14,181 nucleotides of DNA from Byssochlamys sp. IMV 00236. Taxonomy: Eukaryota > Ascomycota > Eurotiomycetes > Eurotiales > Thermoascaceae. Below the pieces are notes generated by a model that saw nothing but the letters and a program-made list of their open reading frames with translations, made no database searches and was not told the DNA's origin. Made by a program: the position numbers and the translations under genes. The stretch is taken from positions 1 to 14,181 of the forward strand of contig MSJH02000288.1 in the NCBI GenBank assembly GCA_001931875.2. The letters are read 5' to 3'. Positions 1 to 8,817 of the stretch are shown in pieces (within the stretch, counting starts at the first letter, position 1; each line of letters starts with the position of its first letter).

Positions 1-41
<41 letters not shown>
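1..41. repeat. Poly(A) tract at window edge
   Basis: An uninterrupted A run of 41 nt opens the window and grades into a GAAA/GAGA purine-rich stretch to about position 58. It could be the 3' tail of a retroelement lying to the left in plus orientation, or a simple homopolymer. The window edge prevents a choice. Confidence 0.9.
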
Positions 42-43
<2 letters not shown>

Positions 44-377
44 AAGAAAGAGACAAAAGCAAATTTATTTTGCTACGGAATTGAAAAGAGTTACACTCTG
101 ATCAAATAGGACACGTATCACAATTGGTGCGTTTTATATGCTTGTTTTGTAACACCTTATGAAACACTCTAATGTGTGTTGCTACATTGAATCAAACGAT
201 GACCCCCATTAAAATGTTTCAAAATTATTGTTTGTTTGAAACAGTAAAGGTTGTGTCAAGAGCGGTTATGCAAGGAATGTTACACAACAGCTGAGTAACA
301 TTAGACTGCAGAGAAAGAGAAATGTAATGATTGATATTGCTGGAGTCAATGGCGATATGAATAATAAGCAGTCAACC

Positions 378-396
378 TTTTTTTTTTAAAAAAAAA
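378..396. repeat. Symmetric T10A9 palindromic tract
   Basis: Ten T followed directly by nine A, a self-complementary oligo-T/oligo-A block. Similar blocks occur at 986-1000 (T8A7) and 13306-13321 (T8A8). Such tracts are stiff and tend to exclude nucleosomes. No flanking element ends were found. Confidence 0.85.
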
Positions 397-985
397 TGTT
401 CACTTGTAACTTTTTAATGGTGAGACATTTTGGAATGCGAGATGAACAAGGTGCTGATTTGATAAAGGCAGATGAAATGGTATTCAGAAAGAGTGAATTG
501 GTCGTTTAAGAATACCTCGAGAAATGAGCATTATTTATTATTGAAACTATAGTTAATTAGTACTTAATTTCACGTCATCTTTGCGCCAATTGTATCGCAT
601 AGTGGAAAAAAGCCTCATAGGTGTTCTCTTCTTGTATTCTGTGTTAATACTGAATGTAATAAAGAGAGTATAATTTAAGATCTAATTAAGCTCCAAATCA
701 ATGAGCAATTATTTAATGAATAGAAGGAGCCCTAAAGCCGGACTTAGTTACAGGAATAGATGTATTCAACTATAAGTTGACTTGAAGTAATGCTATTTCG
801 CTCAAAAGTGCCTAAAACGTTCGTTTAGGATAAAACTTTTCTTAAAAATAATCTAAAAAAACAATTCAAATTATTTGATACTTGTTCAAAATTCTAATTT
901 GAATTAGCTACTTCTTTTGACATAATGCTCAAAGATGATGAGCAGAAGCTGTATTGTTAATATCAATTATCCCTTTACCGAAAGC

Positions 986-1000
986 TTTTTTTTAAAAAAA
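986..1000. repeat. Symmetric T8A7 palindromic tract
   Basis: Eight T followed by seven A, embedded as AAAGC-T8-A7-GATATAAAG. It is the second of three such blocks in the window, and a pure A run (1021-1034) follows 20 nt later. No associated gene start is supported. Confidence 0.85.
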
Positions 1001-2097
1001 GATATAAAGTATCAAGAGTGAAAAAAAAAAAAAAATAACCAGCTGTGACATCTGTATCAAGAGTTGATGCTATGTACTAGTAAATGTTATTGTAAGGGTA
1101 ATTTCCTTAGTTTCAATAGGCATGAATTATGTTCGTACACAACACCGGCAAAATCAATAATGGCTTGTCGTCAAGAAAGTACAATTGGTAAAAATGTAGC
1201 AAATGACTGGAGTTCTATTGAGGTTTGGGGCAAACGCAATTCCAAATGTCTTTCTCTTACATAATGTTGCTTGGGTACAGTTAGGCGTTCGAAGAAGATT
1301 GTATTTTCTATTTAGTGTAAGATTTAGTAAATACAGCCGAACTTTGATAGCAAACTTTTATTTACCATAATAACAGTAAAAATTGTATTGTTATTACTTT
1401 TCAAAGCCTTCAGTGTGTTGTTGTAGATATTCAAGCAGTCTCTTTCCAGCTTTATTTTTGCGTTTGTGTTTACGCCTCCTGCAAGCTCAAGAATTACTAT
1501 GATCGATTTGTCGCTCCTTTCAAGTCCAAGCCCATCAATTTTAGAGTTTTGTTATTTGCACAGCAAAAAGCATATCTGTCGTATTTACTTTATAAGCACA
1601 TCATCTTGTAGAAGACTACTTCAAAAAGAAAAACAAAAAAAGGACCAACAAAATGCGTTATTTTATAGACGCGTTATGCCCGATTCTTGTTGACTGTGGC
1701 AGTAATCCCATATTATTATAAAATAAATAATGACTTCTCTCTTGCCTCAACATAATAAAGAGGCTATTACAGACTCATCGACGCATTCTTTACTTCAGTG
1801 TTGTACATATTGCACAAATGCAGTGCAGATGTGCTATGGCGCTAGCAAAACCCCAACCTTGCTGGCCATTAGGTCCTTATGCAATATTTCTAGCCTTTGT
1901 ACCAACATGAATTAAACAGGAATTCCAGAAGAAAAGCAAAGTAACTATCATCTGAAGCGGACCAGATCTTGATACTGCAAAAAGAAAGAGTCGATATCAG
2001 GAATCGTTGTCTAATTTGCAGCAGCTCGCTCTCTCACTGTTTGGTTGATCAGATTTTCAAGCTACAAAATGAAAACAAGCAAAGTGAGCTAGTATCA

Positions 2098-2105
2098 TAT
2101 ATAAA
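2098..2105 (+). promoter_or_regulatory. TATA box candidate
   Basis: TATATAAA, followed by another A, lies 46 nt upstream of the ATG of the small ORF at 2151. That spacing would suit a TATA box with a short 5' UTR. In AT-rich DNA such strings also occur by chance, so it only supports the ORF weakly. Confidence 0.3.
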
Positions 2106-2150
2106 AGTTTAGTGACAGTAGAATAAAGCTTGCAAGTGGAACACGACATC

Positions 2151-2288
2151 ATGAGTGAACTCATAGTCGTTGCAGTGTTTTTTATATTACAAGCTTGCTT
2201 AGCTTCATCATATGAATTGTTATTTAATATTTGTTTTAGTACGCTTTTAGTCAGGCTGTCGCTTATTATCTATAGTGTTCATGTCTAA
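2151..2288 (+). CDS. Tiny ORF with signal-peptide-like start (hypothetical)
   Basis: An ATG-initiated frame of 45 codons plus TAA. The N-terminus reads M-S-E-L-I-V-V-A-V-F-F-I-L-Q-A-C-L-A, a hydrophobic core of about 14 residues ending in a small-residue pattern (C-L-A-S-S) that would suit signal peptidase. The rest is also hydrophobic (residues 23-41), so a short membrane peptide is an alternative. A TATATAAA string sits 46 nt upstream. I recognise no family. The short length and hydrophobic bias, easy to obtain from T-rich DNA, keep confidence low. It may also be the first exon of a gene whose remainder I cannot identify. Confidence 0.2.
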   Translation: MSELIVVAVFFILQACLASSYELLFNICFSTLLVRLSLIIYSVHV

Positions 2289-2779
2289 AAGATTATAAAT
2301 AACTGATTGAGTAATGCTGACAGAAATACACCTATGACAAGGTTACTCATTCTCAAGCTCTTTTTTAAAATCGAAGAAATCATGAAATTCATCAGGTAAT
2401 ATACCCTGCTTGATTAGCTGTTAGCTGAGGTTGTGTAAGAGTCTAGTTTATAAAAAGAAAAGTATTACGGACTGGAAGCAAAACAGGTGAATTAACATTG
2501 CTGCTGTCATGTGAGTTCAGACAAAGTCAATGTAGCACTTGTAGCTTTTTCACTCAATTTCTTATCGAGATCGTTAGCAATGTATCAAGTCCAATAGTTT
2601 TTGTAGTTTATAGAAATGTGAATCCTGTTATTTCGATCCTGTGTATGCCAGTTAGAATTAGATTGCTTAAAGATATTTGTAGTAATCACGTAGTTTCGTG
2701 TTCTTTAGTTCTTTAAGAAAAATTTGAGGTCACAATTTTATAATGACGCATATCCGTGCTTCTTTATTTGGAAAACGCT

Positions 2780-2818
2780 ATGCACCAGAAAATACACCAG
2801 AAATTAGACTAATACTAC
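2780..2818 (+). repeat. Left inverted repeat arm
   Basis: Begins ATGCACCAGAAAATACACCA and ends CTAATACTAC. It differs from the reverse complement of the right arm (3132-3170) at only three positions, two of them A/G transitions. It contains a diverged tandem pair of a 12-mer. Confidence 0.85.
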
Positions 2819-3131
2819 AGGCATTACCTCTACCTATTACCTATGATGTATACCAACAAAGATTTTCAATGTGTGGTGTCAAGATAAGCATGACTTTATA
2901 AAGTCACCATATTGGTTTGTTTCTTTTCAGAAAGAGATAAAAAAGAAATGTTGTTATATATTCTAGTTTTACGTTGTCAGTTTGATCAACAAAGATACAA
3001 GAACACGTGTAATTATGATGATATCGTATTTTATATCAAGGAGTGAACTGGACAAGCCTTAGATTAGGAAGAGGTATTGGTAATGCGACGTTGTATAGTG
3101 ACAACATAGGTTGCGCCCCAAGGAAGCGCCC

Positions 3132-3170
3132 GTAGCATTAGTCTATTTTCTGGTGCATTTTCTGGTGCAT
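3132..3170 (-). repeat. Right inverted repeat arm
   Basis: Reads on the plus strand as GTAGCATTAG...TGGTGCAT with two exact tandem copies of ATTTTCTGGTGC (about 3146-3169). Its reverse complement matches 2780-2818 at 36 of 39 positions. Confidence 0.85.
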
Positions 3171-3949
3171 GTAGTGCTGGCCATTTTATTTTTTATACAA
3201 CTACATTCAGCGTGAAGAAGCAAGTTATAATGAAGCTAATTTAGCTCAATAGCTTTCGACAGCTTGACTGTAACTATCTACTTGCACAGGTGCACATTCA
3301 AAAAGAAATTGTGAGCACAGAATGCGTGAACTCGGCCTTGCAGCTTCAACAGCTCATGCTTTACGCATTTTGGTTCCTGCCTTCTTACTTCCCCTTAATT
3401 GCTGCTGAAATCGTGGCCGCTACCGGTAAGGGTAAGGACAGGTTTTTTACTCGGCTTAACCCGTGCTATACTGCTGTATAAACAAAAGATCCAAAAGTGG
3501 ACGGTCATTGATCTTTGTGCACATGGTTTACATCGACAGTACATCTAGGTTATTTTGATTTCTAATATGGGGATTGATGAAGTTTAGCATAAGATAGCCT
3601 CGAAGTTAAATCCATTGCTTATGAGTCATGTAACACGACTAGAATGGTATTAATAACTTTATTATTAATATTAATTCTAGGCAATCTTACATCGCAGCTC
3701 AAGTCTTTAAGTGCAGTTCGCTTGACTTTATCTTATCGCGTTTCAACTTAACCTTCTTCACAACTCCAATTCTCTAGAAGTGATTAGCTACTATCATAAT
3801 AACTGTCATGAGCTGAAGCATAAATATTAACATATATCTAAAACACTAATGTTATATCACTGCAGCTTTACAAAGTTTCTAAGAATTAATGTCACTGTTG
3901 CCAAGAGTAAAAACCTCAAAGCCTGGCGGATAGCATAAATAGTTCCAGT
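3171..3949. other. Spacer with a GC-richer patch, no supported gene
   Basis: Nothing is convincingly coding. The stretch 3290-3480 is richer in G and C than its surroundings and stays open in one forward frame for 63 codons, but that frame opens with GTG. The +1 frame over 3330-3385 is also open. Neither matches a family I recognise. It could be a worn transposon or gene fragment. The remainder (3481-3949) has frequent stops and AT-rich stretches such as 3648-3678. Confidence 0.4.
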
Positions 3950-4917
3950 CAATAAAAAGAGCTATCCATCTGGCGCCAGTAACTATAGACCTATGAGTTT
4001 GACTTCCACTCTATGCAAAATTTTAGAGAAATGCATCGAAACATCCCTCCAAGCGATAGACCGCCTTTCGGTATTGCTCAAGGAGGCTTCAGGAAGTTAC
4101 AAAGTACCCTGTATCAAGTTCTTTGCCTATCTAGGATTTGCCATTCATTACGAGTGGACTATCACATCAATTCGATTCTGGCATTTCTTGAAATAAAATT
4201 AGTATATGACACCGTTGATAGGAATCTCATATGGTACAACCACACCTCACTTCGCCTCTCTTAAGATCCCTGTGTAATCTATTCAACAGCATACATATTG
4301 AAGTGTTCCTACCAAGCGCTTCCTCCCCACAAACTAGCGTCCTTCAGGGATCTATACTCCTCATCTGCGCTCAGCTTATATTAATTAGCTTCCGCAGCTT
4401 TTGCGACCACAAGCGTTAACAATAAATATGCCCTTTGTTAAGGTCATGCCTCTACTTAACTGCCTCTGATACGCGGATGATGTTGTTCTCATTGCTGTAC
4501 AGCAGAAGTTGGTCCATCTACTCAAGATATATGAACGATACAGCTTGAAGACAGGTTATAGATGGGACCCAGTGACATGTATTATCTTGGATAACCATTC
4601 TCAACCTGTTGAATACAGGCTTTACCATCTAGCTTCTCCCTCGGCGACCATTCTTCACCTACTTGGGTATTCCGTTTAAAACTTAGTGGTTATCTCGATC
4701 TTGAATTCTTGGTGAGCCGTAGCTGCTGTAAGGCGCTTGCTATCTGAATATCCTCACCCCAATTGGATCCAATACTACTGGCTTTTCTAAATTGCTTTCT
4801 TCTCAACTCTACGCTCAGATTGTTTGCCCACAAACGGAATATAGGCTAGCCATTAACCTATTTTCCCATTCTCAACTGAAAAGTCATGATGTCCAGAATA
4901 AATGTATGCGGTTGATT
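3950..4917 (+). pseudogene. Degenerate non-LTR (LINE, Jockey/CR1-like) reverse transcriptase remnant
   Basis: Reverse-transcriptase motifs appear in order but in three forward frames. S-N-Y-R-P-M-S-L-T-S-T-L-C-K-I-L-E-K is at about 3980-4035, and G-G-F-R-K-L-Q-S-T-L at about 4080-4112. The motif A region F-L-E-I-K-L-V-Y-D-T-V-D-R lies at 4184-4222, with Glu in the place of the first catalytic Asp. V-L-Q-G-S-I-L (motif B) is near 4340-4363. The catalytic Y-A-D-D is intact at 4470-4481, directly preceded by a TGA stop. A thumb-like Q-N-K-C-M-R-L-I ends at about 4914. There is no endonuclease domain, no gag-like ORF and no poly(A) tail, so the copy is truncated at both ends. At least two frameshifts and several stops show it is dead. 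It has the same orientation as the second LINE remnant but belongs to a different family. Confidence 0.8.
4470..4481 (+). other. RT catalytic YADD motif (fossil)
   Basis: TAC GCG GAT GAT encodes Y-A-D-D followed by V-V-L-I-A, the polymerase active-site motif C of reverse transcriptases. It survives in an otherwise broken frame, immediately after an in-frame TGA. Confidence 0.8.
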
Positions 4918-5804
4918 TAAGGTGCACATTGAGGTGTTAGTTGTAGTTTGTTATTGCTTTTAGTAATCGCAAAATATGTGAGAATAAAAACAAAGACATG
5001 ATGAGTTTCTATTATATCGGGAAGAACTAATAGCAAAAAGAAATTAGATTGTTTTAAAAGAAGTCGGAGTATTAACTAAGGTACATATAATTAAGTCAAA
5101 TGCAATCTCACAAGATTAGTATTAGACATGGTCAAATACGACAGTAATAATGGTAATAGAGGTGATGTTATCAGAATAGAAAGCCCATTTCCAAAGCATT
5201 AGTCAAGTGAAAGTGGAACACATTCTCAGTCCAAGTTACCTGACCTGTTGTCCACCTTGCCCTTTTCTTTACTTCTTTAACTCTTTCTAAACACAACAAT
5301 AACTAGAGAGCAGTCAATATGTTTGTTATTCTTTGCAGAAATCAATAATTATGGAGAACATTGAGGTTTGGTACGAAAAGGGGCCACTGAAACCTTGATT
5401 AGTCCTCCCAATATTTTTACGCGCTCATTTAGATTTCAAAGATGTACAATAAGCCCCACGAAAGATATTAATAGTGATCATTTCTAAATGATTTAATTTT
5501 ATTCTGTATTAGGTTTTAGGACATGGAGTTTCTCATTATATCATAACGAAATAAAGCATTTATAAACAGCTATTTGGAGCATTGAAAACGTCCTTTCTAT
5601 ATTTTAAGAGTCATCTAATATGTAAATATTTATAAGCTTTCAAAAGGAGTGTAATCGGTTATAATCTTCATCTTCTCTATTAAAAAGACGCTATTATTAT
5701 GAATTAAAATAATATATTCTGAAGTAGTAGTTAGACTGAGAGTAAACAAGTAACGTAAAAATACTCAATGATCAAACACTACACAAGAGTTCACGGATTA
5801 GGAT
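4918..5804. other. AT-rich spacer between two LINE remnants
   Basis: Nearly 900 nt with stops throughout all frames. I see no domain, no tRNA-like or snRNA-like structure and no tandem repeat. It may be old diverged retrotransposon sequence or host intergenic DNA. Confidence 0.5.
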
Positions 5805-6485
5805 ACTTGTTTCTCTTTCAACTATTTCGTTACTCCCTCTTCAAGCATTAGTTGTACAAATGCTTAATCAAGCTCTTAAGTCACAGGTGCTCCCTAAATC
5901 ATGGCAGGGCTTTAAGGTGCGCTTAATGGCTAGGAAAAGTGATCTTACTAGTTTGCGTAACTGGCGACCGATATCTTTAATCAACCGTGATGCTAGGATT
6001 TACACACACACTATCGATACCTATTACGAGTAGTAATGCTAAGATTGATTAATCGCTTTCAGGCAGGTTCCATGCTTGCCAGACTCATTGTCGAAAACAC
6101 CCTAGTGCTACAAGCTGTTGTGCAATATGCTCGTCATCGCCGTCGGAATGATATCGCCCTAAACTAGGCAAAGGCATATGATCGAGTATACCTTTCTTAC
6201 TTACACCAGACTCTATTGAAGCTCAGCTTTCCTACAGCTTTGGTACACCCATTTGTTGGCCTGTTCTTCGCCAACAGAAATTGTATCAATATTAATGGAC
6301 ACTTGATCTAAACGGTTAATCAGGGTCGTGGTCTCCTCCAAGGTGATCTTGTATCTCCTTTTCTATTCAGCCTTGTTCTAGAACCTCTGTTACATCATAT
6401 TCTTCAGGGTGAATCTTTTCTGGACTTCTCTTCTGTTCCAGTATTACTGTGTGTTCCTTCGCCAACTCCTTTAAAGGTTTTGGCA

Positions 6486-6497
6486 TATGCAGACAAC
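6486..6497 (+). other. Mutated RT motif C (YADN)
   Basis: TAT GCA GAC AAC encodes Y-A-D-N where active enzymes have Y/F-A-D-D. The last codon is explained by one G-to-A transition from GAC. The second aspartate of the motif is a metal ligand, so this copy could not polymerise even if its stops were ignored. Confidence 0.75.
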
Positions 6498-7688
6498 GTG
6501 TATATCTTACTATCCTCTCGTGCTGATTTCTTTCGGATTCAAGGTCATTTGGATACTTATAAAAGGTTAATTTATCAACACGGAGACCATTTTCCTTAAT
6601 GGAGCCGCTGACACATCATGAACAACAATTTTGTTGCACCATCAAATCCTTCAGTATCATGGTCGCACCAAATCTCAACCGCCTTGACACTGTCGGTTCC
6701 CGGTGGCTCTGTCCATAACTCAAAGACGATGCCTTGAGGAAAACCTGTGACAAAATATCGAGATTCAATGTGGTGTCTACTCACAATAACATCTCTCCTC
6801 TCAAAGCCGTGTGTGACGACAGTAAATACGCTGATCCTGCCGAAGCTATAGTACATACTACAGATTCTTGTCCTTCGGTAAGAATTTCTTTCGACATTCT
6901 CGATCTACAGTGCATCAATTTCTTCATCAAGACGCCAAACCCGGCTTCCGTTATGCCCTTCTTTGTTGCCCTGTAATACAAAATGGCCTTAACCTGTTTG
7001 ATTCTCTTGTTAAACAGTGTTGCTTACAGCTTCGATGGTTACGCCTGTTATTTTTAGATAATAATCTTCGACCTTGCAGCCAACCTTACTTGAATGGCTT
7101 CATGCAGCACTTCCATTCCAATGGTGCCAATTTGATTCTTTCATTTTTTTCCCTGTCGATGCGTAATAAAACCAAAACACATTTCTACTTGCAGTCTCTG
7201 ACAATTTCATCAACATCAAAGTGACACTATCGACTATTCTCAGCCTTTCTGTTGTGGAACTGTTCTCTATTGTTGCCGCTGGCTACTGGCTACATCGTAA
7301 GCAACGCTGTTCTCTCTACAAACCTGTCAATCCTTCACTTTTGACAACTTGCTACAACGAGTACGTCCCACTTCTCCCAATTGACTTGCTTTCTTGTCCT
7401 CAGATCTTCAGCAGACTGTTGCGTCCAAAATCGCATGGATTTCTTCACCGAACAAACATGGAAGACTATACCAAATGTATCACTCAATTCCAGCGTGGCC
7501 CGTTTGTGACATGATTCACTTATTTGGAGCCGTGGCAAACATCCCACCCTCAGGCATATTGTCAAACCCAACTGAGTGTACTCCCTTTGCTGCTTTGTCC
7601 GACTCGCTTATCAACGCTCTGTGAAAATATTTCCTGAAGCTCGGATGGTAAAGCGTATTGCCAGGCGGCAGTGCCCAAATTTCGACCT

Positions 7689-7829
7689 GACAGCTATGCT
7701 TTCTGTATACTTTGTCAGATCTCATCAAAAGATACACCTCATTTGCTAATTGATTATTCTCTTAAATATAATATCTGGCAAGAAGCTCTCACTCGCTCTT
7801 GCTCCTTACCTGGTGTTCCGATATTCTGA
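7689..7829 (+). other. LINE C-terminal zinc-binding segment (fossil)
   Basis: In the frame starting at 7689 the product has C-x2-C at 7704-7715, then H at nine residues and Y where a fourth metal ligand Cys is usual, followed by K-Y-N-I-W-Q-E-A-L. That layout (CxxC...H...C...W) is typical of the C-terminal segment after the RT in L1/Tad-like elements. The frame ends at TGA 7827-7829. Confidence 0.55.
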
Positions 7830-8099
7830 TGTTTGACAATGAGTACGACACTTTTCTGCCATTTATCAATAATAATCAGCTCTTGGTTTTGGTCACTTGT
7901 AGGATGTTCTTTGTATAGTGAGCACATTGGAGGCACATTTTTGATCGCAAGCCTTTTTTGACGTCGCATATCATCACTGCTGTGTTTGACAAGTGCACTA
8001 TTATTTAGACACACCTCTCATGAAGTCGTTTTGATCCAACTTCAATTTTATTGCCTTATTAATAACTTTACAAAAAGAAAAATAAATAAATATATAAAT

Positions 8100-8785
8100 A
8101 GCTCATTACTATTTACTCTTTGTCTGACAAAATCTCTTTGTTTTTTTACCTTAAAAGTAACGATTGTGTAAGCATATATAAAAGGATAATATTCTTTCAT
8201 TATTGACTGCTTCAATTTTAATATTTTTTAACCTGGGTGCTCAGACCCGCCTATTGTTGAAGACACATGCCTACAAGACAAAAAGAGATGAAAAATGGGA
8301 CAGGCAAAAATGACAAAGTGAATCATCTCCAATAGAAAAAAAAAGCAACTCTAATGTATCACGTTCCCACTATCATCCCATATTTGCCCACCTCCTTCTT
8401 TTGCTTTTTTTTTATACTTCCGCTTTTTTTTTGCACGATAACGGATGATGTCTGGAACAAGATTGCTTTTTTATGAATGGATTAATTTCAAAATAAGCTT
8501 TTTTGTATTTCATTAATTACAGAAGCACTAAAAAAAAAAAAAAGATAAAGCAAAACAAATTTAAAAAAGAGAAAAATATGACATATATACAAGTGTATTT
8601 TCTTTTAAAAAAAAATATAGATTTATTGTTCATCGTTTTTGTTATATACAGCATATAAAAGACAAAAAAAAAGAGGGGAAAAGAGGCGTGTTGTCTACAA
8701 GATTCTAATTTTTTTTGTAAAAAAAAAATGAAATATTAAGAGATTACATATTCTATTTTAAAGGGGGGAAGGGCGTGGATTTTTT
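8100..8785. other. A/T-homopolymer-rich 3' flank of the FAR1-type gene, no gene seen
   Basis: Many pure A or T runs of 8-13 nt (for example around 8335-8344, 8406-8414, 8424-8433, 8529-8542, 8606-8615, 8709-8716). A short G/C patch with a small potential hairpin (GGGT...ACCC, about 8235-8250) lies at 8233-8262. No ORF, tRNA boxes or snRNA signature was found. The region beyond the poly(A) signal at 8786 is downstream of the minus-strand gene and probably holds its cleavage site. Confidence 0.5.
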
Positions 8786-8791
8786 TTTATT
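8786..8791 (-). terminator. Poly(A) signal AATAAA for the FAR1-type gene
   Basis: On the minus strand AATAAA lies about 27 nt beyond the TGA-proximal end of the reading frame (the stop codon ends at 8818) and runs into an A tract. It is the canonical hexamer in a suitable place, though AT-rich DNA makes it easy to obtain. Confidence 0.5.
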
Positions 8792-8817
8792 GCTTTGGTG
8801 TATATTGTTTGCAAACC

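Larger units (their letters stand above)
59..2094. other. Gene-poor AT-rich region, no supported gene
   Basis: About 2 kb with stops in all frames and no recognisable domain on either strand. The only ATG-initiated frames above 60 codons are on the plus strand: 1499-1693 (64 aa, K/S-rich) and 1730-1915 (61 aa, seven Cys, preceded closely by a TATAAA-like string). Neither resembles a family I know and neither shows clear coding character. Two symmetric T-run/A-run palindromes (378-396 and 986-1000) and an 11-bp inverted repeat (863-873 with 895-905, 21-nt loop) lie here. The purine-rich 1621-1650 area is low complexity. Confidence 0.6.
2780..3170. mobile_element. MITE-like element with long terminal inverted repeats
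   Basis: The left end (2780-2818) and the reverse complement of the right end (3132-3170) match at 36 of 39 positions. Similarity continues inward without a gap at about 17 of 31 positions, so each inverted repeat may be about 70 nt. Each end carries two tandem copies of a 12-mer (ATTTTCTGGTGC on the right, a diverged pair on the left). The right arm has a GC-rich patch (about 3110-3132, GCGCCCC then GCGCCC) unlike the surrounding AT-rich DNA. No ORF lies inside, so the element would be non-autonomous. I could not see a clear target-site duplication: the flanks are ...AACGCT and GTAGTG.... The exact outer ends and the superfamily are therefore unknown. Confidence 0.65.
5805..8095 (+). pseudogene. 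Degenerate non-LTR retrotransposon (second LINE family): RT through C-terminal zinc segment
   Basis: Conserved blocks run in order. L-P-K-S-W-Q-G-F (about 5893-5916) is followed by L-R-N-W-R-P-I-S-L-I-N (about 5955-5987). F-Q-A-G-S and K-A-Y-D-R-V (motif A, after a TAG stop) lie within 6058-6191. Q-G-D-L-V-S-P-F-L-F (motif B) is near 6339-6368. A motif C reading Y-A-D-N at 6486-6497 has Asn in place of the second catalytic Asp. N-G-L-N-L-F-D-S-L followed by L-Q-L-R-W-L (about 6981-7049) is typical of the post-RT region. A zinc-binding segment C-I-L-C (7704-7715) continues with H-L and then I-W-Q-E-A-L. One frame covers about 6044-6598 with only two stops. Elsewhere frames shift, and the segment around 6600-6870 is badly worn. 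The 5' part with the endonuclease is missing. An A-rich tail (8066-8100) may mark the 3' end. Confidence 0.82.

Noticed and set aside
863..905. 11-bp inverted repeat as a transposon end pair
   Set aside because: The arms are only 11 bp of AT-rich sequence 21 nt apart, with no flanking duplication. A chance hairpin is the simpler reading.
935..941. ATGATGA as a C box of a C/D snoRNA
   Set aside because: No CTGA D box or terminal stem was found in the following 60-80 nt.
6596..8014. Minus-strand ORFs over the second LINE
   Set aside because: The plus strand carries recognisable RT and post-RT blocks. The minus-strand frames are unrelated to any family and arise by chance.
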